The notes: generated by a model not told the origin, from the letters alone. 64,000 nt of DNA from Evernia prunastri (GCA_003184365.1 NKYR01000117.1:57620-121619), one strand, 5' to 3'. Counted from the first letter of the stretch, positions 23,065 to 35,540 are shown. Made by a program: numbers and translations.

Positions 23065-23253
23065 TCAGGAGGCAGTGATAGTCTCGCTTGAAGCCTTGGC
23101 AGCTTGAGCGGTCTGGTTTGTGTCGATAGCGGCAGGATAGGGGTCCTTTGAGTTAGCGTCTGAACTGGGATGTCCGGGCAGGTCCAGGGGTGCGGTAACC
23201 GGTCTGACAGTCTTTTTCTTACCTTTTTTCAATAATGGCTTCAAGATCTGCAT
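23065..23253 (-). CDS. Short hypothetical open frame
   Basis: 62 codons from an ATG. The N-terminus is Lys-rich (LLKKGKKKT) and the rest is Pro/Ser/Ala-rich. No domain, no signal peptide and no homologue recognised. It could be an exon of a larger gene or chance. Confidence 0.2.
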   Translation of the reverse strand: MQILKPLLKKGKKKTVRPVTAPLDLPGHPSSDANSKDPYPAAIDTNQTAQAAKASSETITAS

Positions 23254-26200
23254 GATTAGACTTCCTTGGAAATGGCGCGGTTCCGCGCTTTTTAGGCTAG
23301 AGATACCCTTAACATTTTGATGCGAACGTGCCTGCCTACCTAGTACGGTAGTACCTGCAGCTTATTCTTCACCCGCTGCGAGGCTAAGAGCAGCACGAGG
23401 CACTAAATTCGGCATCATCCATATGTACAGTGATTCAGTAATAGCATTCCCTTGCGACATGATAGGCTGCCTTGAAGTCGGTCCGAACCGATTTGCAGTG
23501 ATTTCAGATCCTGGTAACCTCACAAAAGGTTCAGAAATGCGCAACTAGCTTAGCTTATCATTTGGACATGTCGGGGAAGCGAGACAAGTGTGTAACCCGA
23601 GTTGTCCGATGTTAGTCATTTGGGAAGAAACACCGCAGGGGGATGAATATGGATCCAACCTGGTTTTTCCGTCGACGGTTGGGTAAAATTGAAGACCATC
23701 AAGAATAGGTGCATGACTTGATTTTACGAAATGGAATGCCGTGATTCAGCTGGTGCTGCCAACTCAGAATGCACGGGACGTTTCTAATCGCTCTCGATCA
23801 CGCCGCAGCAATGCGTTGGTCCCCACGGACTTCAACGGTCTGACGAATAAGGGAATGCAGGTCAGCGAACAATGGTGACAGTCTTGCCAGAGTCAAGACT
23901 TTGGAGAGCTGGAAGTTAGTAACGACAGCATTCGTCTCTCTCTCTCTTTCTCTTTCTCCCTTTTCCTTCACACAAAAATCCTTCATGCATGATAGACCGA
24001 GATCGCGCGGAGAATTAAAAGGCATCTCGCAGCTGTGCGCAGCAGGGCTGCATCCACCTTGGCCCGCTAGCGGAGAGCCTCGGTACTATTCCCCAGAAAG
24101 CGGCTTGCATATGCAAGACCTGGTTCTCCAGTGCTCCACTCAACTTTTACGAGAACTAGACGTTCGACTCCCAATGCGGGAGAACGCTGCTGCGCATCAT
24201 GCATTAGCTCGTACCTGATTTAACCGTGCCAGCGGTTGCTGATTTCTTGGCCGTTTCCCCCACACGACCCAAAACATCTAAATGGTTGACACTCGCTTGG
24301 TCTGTCGAATAGGGTAAAAAGCTGAAGGTGAGGGTAGGAAATTAATAAATGAAAAACCGGTATGTAGGGCGCGATATTACACACGGCTCCTTCGACCTTA
24401 TGCGAGTGGAGCGCATTTGCAGAGTGCTACTGCAGGAACGAGACGACTTCGCGAGATACTACCGCTTTAGGACTTCGTGTTGATCTTCTGGTCGTGTGAC
24501 CTGCTCCATGAAATTTCGATTCACGATGAGGGTAGCAGCCGCCTGACCTACCGACTCTCCTGCCGACTCCGGAATATTCACGTGTTATCTTCCTCTCAGC
24601 TCTTGGCATCTTGATCCTTACCTTTTCTCGCTTGAATCCCATGATGGGATTCCCATCAAGTTCGGTACTGTAAAGCCATCTTCTTCTGCCTACTCAATCA
24701 GCAGCCATGGCTTGAAGGCTTCGTTATTCCCCTCCCAAAGGCGAAAACGAGTAAAATTGTGGCAGAATTGAGCTCGAAGGCGACAACAGCAGCAGCGTCG
24801 CGCGTCCGTGACGCTGAGCACAAACGGAGATCCGAGCTGATATCGTTCCTCCTCGTGCCAGGGTCCGCACGATGTCACTTCTGCTGCGGCCAGGGTAATG
24901 GCTCGACCCATCATGAGCGCTATCCTTGGGAAACTAATGTTGAACTATGAGTTAGCAAGGACGCATGCAACTAGGTAGCACACTTTGGATCCTAAGGAAT
25001 ATGGGGGCCCGCTTAGGAACATCATATCTATTAATAACTGCCAAGCGTCAGCAGAAGCCCTTCGGCAAACGCTTCCGACACCCAACCTAGACTAGACTCT
25101 AGTAAATGGTCATAGTTGAACCAAGAGCAATCGACTGACCAATAAGGCTGGGTCACTTCGTACCGCGATAGTCTTTACATTCATCAGCTTGACAGTTGCT
25201 CGAAGCGAAAGCCGTCGATTCTCAAATATTTCCACTCGTACAAGCAGTAGGGGGAGCACAAGCACAAGGCAAGGAAGACACATAGAGAAGTATTCAGCAG
25301 AAAGGAGCATACAAGGAACCAGCCAACTGATAGAAAGGACCGATAGAAAAGGCAGTCGTCCAGGAAAATGCACTTTTAGGGAAAAAGAGAGAGGCAGGGG
25401 GGAGCCAGCACGATGCAGCAAAGAAGAGTAGGATGAGACTGATCTCGTGCCACCACTACACCGCTAAAAGAGCTATCGTCAAGGAAAGCCGAATGAAGGC
25501 TAACACAAGAGAAAACCCCGCCGCTGCATGTGCCATGAGGTGCGCACATATTGATTGCAGGGTATGTGGGGCTGCTGTTGAAAGTGTCGTCTTCATCTTC
25601 TTTCAACTCGAACAGGCTGATGCAGCGAAATCGGCCACTATTGAAAGTCGAACTGCTGACTCGGTGTTGGTTATAGGTGATATTTTAAGTGTTTGCGTGT
25701 TATCGCGATGGTTGTAATGCTTGATGTTGTGGAAGAGTAGACTGATTGACTGGAACCAATGCTGCCATCGAGTGAATAGGCTAGATTGGTGACTAGAAGA
25801 GCAGGTAGACAGAGACGTGCTATCTTACCGATGGCGAAAGTAATTGCGGCGTGAGGATTGACCTAGGATGAGTCGATTTGGCAGATAACTTCAGTCGGCG
25901 CTGATGCAGTTGACGCTTGACAGGCTTAGTAAAATTCTATAGCATTGATCGGACCATTAGTTATGGATCGAGCATCATTGAACTGTATATATCAGTCTGC
26001 AAGAGAAATGTGTGACTGCTGTCTCATCAGGTCCTGTCTGTCCTGATCTGCAGATCGACATCCATCACGTGATTCGCTTCTTGGACCCTGTAAAATCCCT
26101 CCCTTGCGTCGGACGAGTTTTTGGTCCGACGGAATTTGCAAGCATCTGGGATTGGTCATCAAAGCGGCGATTGATAAAATCAGTAAAGTGGATAGATACA

Positions 26201-26392
26201 GATGTATAAGAAGTCATCATTTCCCAGTCAGACGAGCCCAATCTCTCTTTACTATTTATCCCTTGCGTGAAAGTCCAGAGTTCGAGCGCGTTGCTACCTC
26301 CACCTTACCAGCTAACTACCATATCTCTTCTCCTTTCATACCCATCACAACTCTATATTCCAACAAGAAAGTCCTGACCTCAAATCGCCAAG
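23254..26392. other. Gene-poor stretch
   Basis: A pyrimidine microsatellite (CT-rich, about 23934-23966) is the only clear structure. No tRNA, no supportable open frame. The last few hundred bases are presumably promoter of the SDR gene. Confidence 0.4.
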
Positions 26393-27642
26393 ATGCCTGA
26401 CATGCAATCTCCCCTCGCGTTCTTGCGCTCCCAATTCTTCTCCATCCCACCCTATCCCACCAAGAAGTACACCGGCCAAACCATCATCGTCACCGGCAGC
26501 AACGTCGGCCTGGGTCTCGAAGCATCCCGCCACTTCGTGCGCCTCGACGCCGCCAAAGTCATCCTCGCGGTCCGCAACCTCGAAAAAGGCGAGGCGGCAA
26601 AGAAATCCATCGAGGAATCAACGGGGCGCACGAATGTTGTCGAAGTGTGGCAGCTGGATCTCGCGCACTATGAGTCCGTCAAGGATTTCGCAAAGCGTGC
26701 GCAAGGGCTGGCGAGGCTTGATGTGCTGGTGGAGAATGCGGGGATCGTGTCGTATAATTTTTCGATGATGGAGGATAATGAGTCAATTATCACGACGAAT
26801 GTTGTCAGCCCGGTTCTGCATTCACTGTTGTTGCTGCCAAAGCTGAGGGAGACGGGTGCAAAATTCAATACACTGCCACGGTATGTGAACAGTTCGCGTT
26901 CTGAATTGGCTTGCGAAACATGGTCCGACTGCAAAGAGCTCTTCTGTAACCCCTAAATCGTCTTCCATCTCCTTCACTTACATTGAAAAACAAAGACTTA
27001 CTCGACACGTTCCCTAGGCTCGTGTTCGTGACATCTTTCGTCCATTGGATGACCCAATTTCCCGAGCGCGAAGAAAAGAACATCTTCGAGGCGCTCGCAG
27101 ACGAGAAGAAGGCCAGGATGGACGACAGGTAAAAAAGAAACACCCACACCATCAACGCATCTCAGGAAAACGTAGCTGATCTTCCATCTCAGATACAACC
27201 TCTCCAAGCTCCTCGAAATGTACGCCATCCAAGAGATCGCCGAACAAGTCACCGCATCTCCCCAAAAGGGCAAAGTCGTCGTCAACCACTCGAACCCGGG
27301 CTGGGTCATCACGGAAGCCATGCGCGAATGGACGGGCCTGAAGCTCCTCGTCTTCAAGATCGCGCGCAGCATTTTCGCCCGCTCGACCGAGGTGGGCAGT
27401 CGGACGACCGTCAATGCCGTCGAGGGCGGAGAGGAGACGCACGGACAGTACTTGGATGACTGTACGATCGGGGAGTAAGTTTTCACATCAATTCTTCTTT
27501 GTTGTAGAAGGTGGGCGAGCTGACACGCTTTTCGTCTAGGCGCTCGCCTCTGCTGCAGGACGAGGAGGTGCAGAAGAGGGTGTGGGCGGAATTGGCGGAG
27601 AAGCTGGAGAAGATCCAGCCTGGCATTCTCCAGAATCTTTGA
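26393..27642 (+). CDS. Short-chain dehydrogenase/reductase
   Basis: Four exons: 26393-26880, 27018-27128, 27193-27474 and 27540-27642. Introns are 137, 64 and 65 bases (GTATGT, GTAAAA and GTAAGT donors; TAG, CAG and TAG acceptors). The product is 327 residues. The cofactor motif TGxxxGxG is at residues 34-41 (TGSNVGLG). The structural NNAG motif appears as ENAG, the catalytic Ser is at about 169 in LVFVTS, and the active-site YxxxK is YNLSK at 201-205. A proline follows in HSNPGWV. The pattern is that of WW-oxidoreductase/retinol-dehydrogenase-like fungal SDRs, NADP(H) dependent. The substrate is unknown; no cluster partner is adjacent. Confidence 0.88.
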
Positions 27643-28610
27643 GGAATTTTCTGGGTTAGTATCCACAATCAGGGAATTCGAGCGCGCGGTGCTTTCGGGA
27701 GGGAGTTGACGTCACAAGGAGACTGATTATGGCAACGAAGCGTGTATACACTTTACAGGACAGGTCTATTGAGCAAAGCAGATCTTTCTAGCTACTGATC
27801 CTCTGACCATGATTCCTTCCACTGTTCCTGGAACTCTTTTTAATATTGAAAACAAACCCGGTCCCCCAAAAGCCACCCTGGTAATGTATACTAATCTCCC
27901 AGTACCTTCCCCGGCAACCACTCTATACCTCCCAGCCACACCTTATCACGCACACGAACCAGCACATACCCCCAACCCAGAGCCATCTACTCAAACAAGA
28001 ATCGTCAACAAATGCCACTAACCAGCTCAAGGCGCGGCCACTGTGCACAAGCGCAGCAGAGACCGCGTTGCCGTGTCCCCTGTCGCCTTTGCCGTTTACG
28101 TCAGCCCCGTCACTGAGCAGGTAGCGTATCAAATTCAATGAGCGTCAGGATGATGCCACCACCAGCCCAGTCCCACATGGGCCCATCTCGGTAATTGACA
28201 TGCGCGCCTTTGTCGATCGGTATACGTACCGTGCTTTCGTATACAAGGTTGTTCAGCGCTTCCGAACGCCCATTGCATCTCTTCGACTGGACTCGAGCGC
28301 TTGACGCCTCCGACGGTGGGACTGGCGCTGTTTGCTAAGCAAGACCTATAAGGCTCTCTTTCAGATTGATGATCGCGTAATGGAAGATTGTGCTTGGTTC
28401 GCTGGGACTTGGAAAATTCGCTAGGATTCGGAAGGCGACGAGGGTAATCAGTCATTATGGATGTCATTTTGGGTAAAAATCCGAGACACAATTTTAAACC
28501 TGGACTTTTATTATGTATGGTAAAACGACCGAAAATCGCAGTTGATGAGTTTTGCAACTCGTCGTGCGATATTTCAAGCAATCACAACTTAAGTATAGAT
28601 GTATATGATG
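27643..28610. other. Intergenic stretch without a supportable gene
   Basis: Both flanking genes have their 3' ends here, so this is terminator space. No feature beyond short chance frames. Confidence 0.4.
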
Positions 28611-30892
28611 CTAGACATCTTGGTACCGCCGTCCAGCAGCACCCCCAAGTATTCTAGTGTACCAGTCGGCGCAAAAACGGCGTATCGGCCAAATCGCGAC
28701 CTTTTCGACGACCACGTTCCTAGTCACGTAGATAGCTGACGTGAAAAGTAAGAAATGAACACCCGCAATCCCGGCGAACAGTGCGATAACATTAGACCAC
28801 TGAACGGTAAGGTAGCTCCCAAGGTATGGAACCGAGGAATTCGGGACCTGAACGTGTGGGTTGAAAGCCGCCATGGTGGAGAGCGACCCGAGTGCAAATT
28901 CGGCGATGTCGGCGCCGATGGGACGAGCGTCTGTGCCGTTGGGATCTCTGTTATGGACGTCCCAATTAGAGCTAGGAGATTGAGGTCAGCCATTTCATCC
29001 TCTCACCAAAACCGATCAGGGTGCAGTGCTTACCCCCAAGGATAAAACTGGTACTGTGTCCAAATTTTGTTACCGAACCCATCTGGCGCCCAACGACCTT
29101 GCAATGCAATTGAAGCAGCTGCTATACGTGCCATCCCATCGGAGACATTTTGTGTACCTTTGGTTACATTACTCACATCGCTGATGCTGATGGGACACTG
29201 ATAAAAGGTGGAGTTCTCGGTCGGGCTCAAACTCTTGTGGACCCACATCCAGATGCATCGAGAGCCGCAAGCGTATGTCGTGGCGTTCTCCGGCAGATTG
29301 AAGCCTCGATAGACGTACGTAGTACCACTATAACCTGTACTTTGCTTGGGAATCGATATCGTGCCGTTGAATGTACCATTAGTATAGGTGTAATTCGACG
29401 CTTCAAGGTCTCCAGCCGTGTCGCGTCCCAAAGTCGGCTCACCGAGCTGTGAGTAGATGAAGCAATCGCCAGACGAAGCTGTAATTGTTCGGTTTGTGAA
29501 TAATGGGTATACTCTTTGTGTATCGTTGGGGTTATACTCATTGAAGCGGTAGGCAAATTCCTGCCGTTCACGCTGGCAATAATACCCATAATCATATTTG
29601 GAAAGTTGCACGTCTGTTATATCGTCATATATACCACAGGAAGACCGCAAAGCAAGCTCCCCATAGGAATGAGCAACACTTATCTGAGTCACATCTGTTG
29701 GACAAGCCTTTTGGTGATATTGATTATAGTAACACGTGAGGTCTGATGCGTTGACGACGCCGGTCGTAGTGTAGGTGTCGTTCCAGCTCTTACCATCATC
29801 GATGGCGTAGGTCAAATTGATGAGAGCGACAGATGTTTGAGCAAGCTGAGAGCCCGTAGTTAGCCAAAGTCGCGTTCGGGAAATGAGACAAAATCACAAG
29901 GTTGAGCAGAAGCTAGACAGTAGTTAGCCGGTTTCTACACAACAAAAACAGCAACATCACACGACGCCACAAGTAATAGGTTACGGCAGACCAAGTCGAA
30001 TTGAGTAATACAAAAAAGAATAGAGCTGAGTTCAGTACATCTCTAATTTTTCTTCTCTTCAGTAGCGCTCATGCTCGATGCTTGGCACATGATTCCAAAG
30101 GAGACTTAAGAGATTTTAGAATCGAAGCATGCTAGGAAAATGCGAGTAATGAACGAACGCTAGCAGATACAAAGTTGTCAACGACGCACGATTTCGGCGT
30201 CCTCTTCGGGTATCATGATTGGGCCCGAGGCGCCCAAGTTTTAATCGCGTGTAGAAAACACGGAAAGCAAAGAGATTGTTTAGATTGTGTGACAGAAACT
30301 CACCCATGCGATGCAAAATAGCAGGATTGAGAGTTTCTTGCGAGACTCCCACCCGAGTTTTAATACAGTGAGCAAATTCTCGAGGTCGAGAATCAACTCC
30401 CGTTCCCGAGGGGTAATTCCTTCCCAGGATTGGAACTTCCATCGCAGGATTCTTGCTGAGGACTTGAATGCTTCCTGATATAACCAGAATTATGAGTTTT
30501 TATACATCTGATCGGTGGTCGGAGGCCTGACTAACAAAGAAGTTCAGACTCAAGCCTATATTCAACGCTATATTGATGGTATTGAATGTATCCTTTTGAC
30601 CGGATGGGAAGTTCCCCTTCCTCTCATAGATCTTGAGGGATGCGATGATCAAAGTGATGAGGATGGCTGTGCCGAGCCATCGCACACTTTGTTTGAAAAA
30701 AAGGGTCAAAACCTGATCAAGAGAGTTGAAAGACTCTGGGAGATGTTGGACTGAGCCATTGTTTTGGCACAGGTCTGGAGATTTCCGCGGAGTCGGGTTG
30801 GCTTCCGAGGCATCCGGGCCATAGGATGCGTCCACTTCATCATCCAACCGTTCGTATGAATGGCGTTGCCTGGTCAACTTGCTCAACTCCAT
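28611..30892 (-). CDS. Large fungal membrane protein of unknown function, with a 15-base micro-exon
   Basis: Five exons: 30892-30536, 30474-30304, 29912-29898, 29845-29034 and 28971-28611. Introns are 61, 391, 52 and 62 bases. All phases agree and give 571 residues. A polar N-terminus is followed by a membrane segment (TAILITLIIASL). The second exon ends in another (SILLFCIAW), which the micro-exon LLLNL and exon 4 (LAQTSVALINLTY) complete or extend. A long extracytoplasmic domain follows with many N-glycosylation sequons and paired cysteines. A C-terminal membrane segment (IALFAGIAGVHFLLF) ends in a short basic tail. Proteins of this layout are widespread in Pezizomycotina; I know no function for them. 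Confidence 0.75.
29898..29912 (-). other. 15-base micro-exon
   Basis: Flanked by TAG (acceptor, 29913-29915) and GTGATT (donor, 29897-29892), both beside CTAAC branch sites. It encodes LLLNL in phase and is needed to join the two neighbouring exons in frame. Confidence 0.65.
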
Positions 30893-31289
30893 CGCCTGAA
30901 AACAAGACTTCTCCGTCGTTTTGCTTTTGGCTCGGACATGAGGAATGAAGAGTGTGAAGTTGGGAAGTCGAGGCCGGCATGTTAATGACTGTTACATCTT
31001 GTTACAAGACAACTAGGCGAACCCCGATCATGCATGCATTCAGACATATTTTGGGGGCTGCGGCAGTCAAGATTACCGAGGCAGGATGATTAAAAGGCGG
31101 CGATGTCAAAGCTAGCAATATTACGGTTAGTGTATAATACGTAGACCTGCGGTAAATAATTAGTCTGATAACTACCTAGACATTACGCGATCACACAGTC
31201 TAATTGGTCTATGAAATTTATCGTGGAGAGTACAGTCGTTAGTCTACTTTGATCATTTCTTTGGAAGCTCAGTTCCAATCGTTGTTACT

Positions 31290-33072
31290 TCATCTCCGCG
31301 ATTCGAAACCGTGACCGTTTTCACTACCCCCAACGATTGCCTCCAGTGATGCCAAAAGGTAGTCGAAGCCAAGTGCCTTGATGCGCCCAAACCACTTGAG
31401 AACCGGCATTCGCCCGAGGTCATCCCGCTCTCCTCTCTGTCGCTCGATATATCTACCCAGCTCGTCCGTCTAGACGGCAATGGGACTCTCGCAATTAGAA
31501 AACTGAGTGGCAGCTATAACGGTAGCAGCGGTAGAGACAACAAACTCGCACAGCCACTGGGCTGCCTGTTCGGCAGGAATCAGGTCAATACGACCGGTCC
31601 AGACACTATAATTGGGCGTTAGGCCCGATTCATCGACGAAGCAGACGATTGCATCCAGCAGCTCTTGTTTCTGCAAAGGCCGCACTTGCGATGCGGGGAG
31701 GAAGCCGTAGACGATTGACGGAATTCCCAGGCTCGCCACCGACCGCTCGAGAATACCCTCGCCGGCCCATTTGGTCGCGACATAGTCATCCGTGCCGTTC
31801 TCGGGGGGCACATAAGTGACAGCCGCACTGGCGCTATTCCCAGTAGCTGCTCCAGGCAAAACTCCTACCGTCGAGATATAATGGATGGGTACACGGCGTG
31901 GAGCGGCCAGCTTGGCTAGCTCTTTGGTCGAGTGGACATTGCTGGGATGGAGCACCCGGTAATTGTCCCAGAAAAAACGCATGGCGCCCATGTGTAGAAT
32001 TACATCTACCTGACTTGCCAGCTCGCGGACTTCGTCTACGCCAAGCCCAAGCAATGGCCATGGCAGATCGCCGACATGGCAGACCGTCTTGGGAGAAAAG
32101 AATAGATTTCGTTCGCGCAGCTTGTCTCCTACGGCGACGCAATAAATTGTGCAATCGTCCGACCTGGCAGCAAGCTGCAGGAGAAGATACTTGGCGAGGA
32201 AACCCGTTTCGCCTGTAACTAAGACTGTCTTGGCTCTGGCTTCGCTCTTTGCGGGGACTTCCTAGAGGAAGCTGGGAATGGCTGGTGGGGATGTCTCTTG
32301 CTCCCAATCGATGAGGTCGACGCTGTTGCTTTCTTCGATATTGCGTACCATTTCTCCGAGTGTGCTGGCTCCTAGAATTTGACGAGCGAGACGGCGACAT
32401 TGAAAGCCTAACGAATCCGTGCCTAGAGGCGAATGACCAGAAGAGAGTTGCCACCCACGAAGAAGAAGTTGGTTGAGGGAGTCAGGTCAAAACCGAGCTT
32501 CTCAGTATTTTCCCCAAGACATCCCGCCACACGCGCCTCAGCTGCGCCATTATCTCGGTCAGCTCTGTAACTTCCTGGATAACCTCGAGTCGCTCGGGCA
32601 GTGGCGTTTTCTGGACAGCTTTCCGGTCTACTTTGCAGTGATTGCTGAGTGAAAACTTGTCGAGAGAGATTGCTATAACGGGTATCATGAATTGAGGTAA
32701 GGGGAGATGGCTGAGCAAGTGCTTTAAGAAGTATTCCTTGCCCGAAACCTCGTTTTTTGGCGCAAATACAACATGGGCGACCAGAAAGGGGAGATCACCT
32801 TCACGAAGTGTGACAACGACCTCTCTCAACGTACCGCCCGGAGCTGAGACGATATTGGTCTCAATATCGCTTAGTCCGATACGAAGCCCACGGGTCTTAA
32901 CTTGGGCGTCGCCCGCCATGCGGCTGTGGAAGACCAAAGCACCGTCCTCTCGCAGATGACCGATATCACTAGTTCGATACACACGCGTGCAGCCACGTAG
33001 GATGTCCTCAGGCGCCGCGAATGCGTTCGGAGCGAAGTGTTGACCAGTGAGTTCCTGGTTCTTGAGGTAGCC
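31290..33072 (-). pseudogene. Decayed C-terminus of an NRPS or PKS-NRPS (A-T-R)
   Basis: Three consecutive domains are recognisable on the minus strand. First, the C-terminal part of an adenylation domain at about 33072-32530, with YRTSDIG (A7-like), an RGLRIG motif and an NHCKVDRK motif (A10-like). Then a thiolation domain with GGNSLL at about 32450. Then a thioester-reductase/Dieckmann-type domain at about 32250-31290, with GETGFL at its Rossmann start, HYISTVGV and YVATK. The frame is broken: single-base shifts near 32515 and 32374, and in-frame TAG codons at 32425-32423, 32410-32408, 32264-32262 and 31472-31470. Upstream of 33072 the similarity ends at a TGA, so condensation and any PKS part are missing. 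No function can be expected. Confidence 0.75.
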
Positions 33073-33406
33073 ATGATTTCAAATTGTACATAGTAGCTGT
33101 AACACGTATCAAGACGGCGCTCATTTTGGGAAATCGCAGTTCATATGAATGGACTCTGACGCAGCTGATACTAAGATTATGCATTTCCGATCTTGTATCA
33201 TATAGTGAACTTGAGTGGTATAGTAGACTTGAGTTGTAGGGAGTCAAATTTCCGAAGCTGATGACTCTCTACAACTAATGGTAAAATATTTCAGTGATGC
33301 CAATATTTCAGCCTTGCTTGTTACCCACTCTGGTACGTCTAGGAGTACCAAATCCAATATCCCCAATCCCCTTGTCTCCTTGCCAACGTGGATTCATACA
33401 ATGCGT

Positions 33407-34348
33407 TTATGCAAGCTGAAGAGTATGTGTCTGGAAGTACTCTTCAAAAGTGGAGAGTCTGCCTCGGGCGTTCTCAGCAGCCCAAGCAACCAACTTCTTG
33501 GAGTCTGGGCCGAAGTAGCCAAACTCTTCTTGGCAGCTAAATCCTTCAACGAAGATGTCAGAAATGTCAGACTCGAATGGGAGGCTCTTCCTAAACTCCT
33601 CAGGCGAGATCTTTTTGTAGACGACGGTTTTGCCAGTGGTCTTGGGCATGATGGCGGCTACCTCCTCCCAGCTATACAGTGCTTTGGCGGCGCAGAACGT
33701 CTTGCCTTGATACTTATCGGGCTCGGTGAGGATAGCGCCGACGAACTTGCCCGTATCTCCGACAGCGTCGATATAGGGCACTTGAACCTCAGGGGAGTTA
33801 TGGCGGGCCAGAACCCAGGCACCATCGGGAGCCTGTTGTGGGGCCAAGAAGGGCTGAGACTGGAAATGCTCCATGAAAGCCCCCGGTGAGTAGAATGCGC
33901 TCTTGATAGGAAGGCCTCGAATGTATTGCTCAGCCTTTGCCTTGGCGTCGAAGGGGGTGACCTTGACATACTTCTCGCCAGAAATCTCTCTAACTGACGG
34001 TAGTGTACTGAAGATGATATACTCGGCACCTTTCTCGACAGCGACATCGGCAATTGTCTTGCCACAGGTATACTCCACCTCTAAGCGGTCGGGACCGTAG
34101 GAAGGAGTTGTCATAGCGAAGATGGTATGTGCACCAGTTAGAGCTAACTCTAGGGTGGCCCGGTTAAGCACGTCACCCTGGACAACTTCAACCTTCTCCT
34201 GCAGTTGCTTGGCCTTATCCGAGTTGACATCACGGGTAATCGCACGGATCTTGTATCTTTGAGAGAGCTCTGGGTCGTTCAGTACATAGTTGACAACAGA
34301 ACCGCCCTGCTGGCCGGTAGCGCCAAAGATGACAAGAAGCTTGGACAT
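33407..34348 (-). CDS. NmrA-like NAD(P)-binding protein
   Basis: Single exon, 313 residues, intact. It opens with the NmrA-type Rossmann motif GATGQQGG (residues 9-16), followed by the expected RAITRD strand and GDVLN. There is no YxxxK catalytic pair, as usual for atypical SDRs such as NmrA and HSCARG, which sense NAD(P) or act as isoflavone-reductase-like enzymes. It sits 330 bases from the decayed NRPS terminus and may once have belonged to the same cluster; its intact frame shows it does not depend on it now. Confidence 0.88.
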   Translation of the reverse strand: MSKLLVIFGATGQQGGSVVNYVLNDPELSQRYKIRAITRDVNSDKAKQLQEKVEVVQGDVLNRATLELALTGAHTIFAMTTPSYGPDRLEVEYTCGKTIADVAVEKGAEYIIFSTLPSVREISGEKYVKVTPFDAKAKAEQYIRGLPIKSAFYSPGAFMEHFQSQPFLAPQQAPDGAWVLARHNSPEVQVPYIDAVGDTGKFVGAILTEPDKYQGKTFCAAKALYSWEEVAAIMPKTTGKTVVYKKISPEEFRKSLPFESDISDIFVEGFSCQEEFGYFGPDSKKLVAWAAENARGRLSTFEEYFQTHTLQLA

Positions 34349-35136
34349 GTTCTAGGCTATTCAATGTTAAAAGCCTCGGGATGTGGTTTCTGACTTCAAG
34401 TGTGAAGATATGGTGTTGAGGAAGGAACCTATTATACCTATTTGAGCTGACAGATGCAAAAAAATTGATGTACTAACTAAGACACCACTCTCTGTAATCT
34501 CTGAGGCCGAAACGCGTCATGTCCTGTTCCCTCTGTACCTACCCTGAGCTATGCTTACGAGCCACCTACGTCACAGTATGTCAGTAGCTCCTAGACTGTA
34601 TCACTTCACTCCGCTGTCAGCCTCTTCTTATGCATATAATGGCTGATTCTGATCTAAAGCAGGAGGTGTGCAACAAGGGTGTTCCGAAGCATCCGGTCTC
34701 TCTCGCGCTGCTATCAAGTTATCCCTACCATTTTGCACGCGTAAACGTACACCTGCATGAGCTTTGACGATTCGGAGATTCTGCTTACTGTGTGAAAGGG
34801 AATATGTTGAGAAGGATCTGAAGGATTGCGGAGCCTTAATTTGCCTCATGACCTTAGCACCACTTATCCGCCCGAGCCCAACCGCGCATATCCCTCATTT
34901 TAGCTTCTTCGGCTTCGCTTCCTCGCATACCTGCCTACGTAAGGTACTAAGAAGTCGCTTAAAGATGTGCGGAGGTAAAGATTATGTGTTACGTTAAAGT
35001 AGAACGCTACATATAAAAGGTTGCATAGGTAATGGGAGCTACGTGATTGACTGCAATAGTGAGGACAGTGGGGTGGATTTAAGGGAGATAATATGGGGTC
35101 GAGGGAAGAGTGTTGACGCACATTTTTCATTCGCCA

Positions 35137-35540
35137 CAGTGGGATCGGGGTTTAGTCGGTCGCAAAGCATGCAATTTCACATGGGGTGTTTCGCATTTCA
35201 TGCTCATTTCGCATAGTAGAGAAATATCGTATCGAGGGACGCGAAGACCAGGACATTCGTGTCTTGATGGGAGCTCTATCCATGTGGACTTTCCACCAGT
35301 GTTGAGCTCTTTACTCGATTCCATCTCTTTCAGAGGCATGGCATTCATTCCCGCCCGCTCGCGCCTATATATAGCCTCATTTTCACTCCAGGTCTATGCC
35401 GTATAAGCATGGGAGTATTCCTAGCTCTCGGGGCACTCAATATGCCTCTTGTAGCTAGCCCCTGGATCGAGACCCCGCAACAAGATCTACACGATTCCAG
35501 CGGATTTGGTGACTGTAGAATAATATGTGAAGACTAACCC
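35137..35540 (+). repeat. Dispersed repeat, copy A
   Basis: About 400 bases, alignable with copy B at 54845-55252. Shared words include TTTAGTCGGTCGCA or GTTAGTCGGTCGCA, CCACCAGTGTTG, TCGATTCCATCTCTTTCAGAG, CCTAGC-CT-GGG, GTAGCTAGCCCC, ACCCCGCAACA, CACGATTCCAG and GAAGACTAAC. Copy A has a TATATATA box near 35369. Confidence 0.75.
35409..35537 (+). CDS. Candidate 42-residue secreted peptide in repeat copy A
   Basis: An ATG 35-40 bases after a TATATATA motif opens a frame starting MGVFLALGALNMPLVASP, which looks like a short signal peptide with an Ala-Ser cleavage region. A polar peptide with two cysteines follows, ending at TAA 35537. Copy B carries the same frame with a one-codon insertion and mainly third-position changes in the signal-like part. 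No homologue is known to me. Small and unproven. Confidence 0.35.
   Translation: MGVFLALGALNMPLVASPWIETPQQDLHDSSGFGDCRIICED

Noticed and set aside
24156..24190. GTTCGACTCCC resembling a tRNA T-loop
   Set aside because: The flanking bases do not pair as a T-stem and no D-arm or anticodon arm lies upstream.
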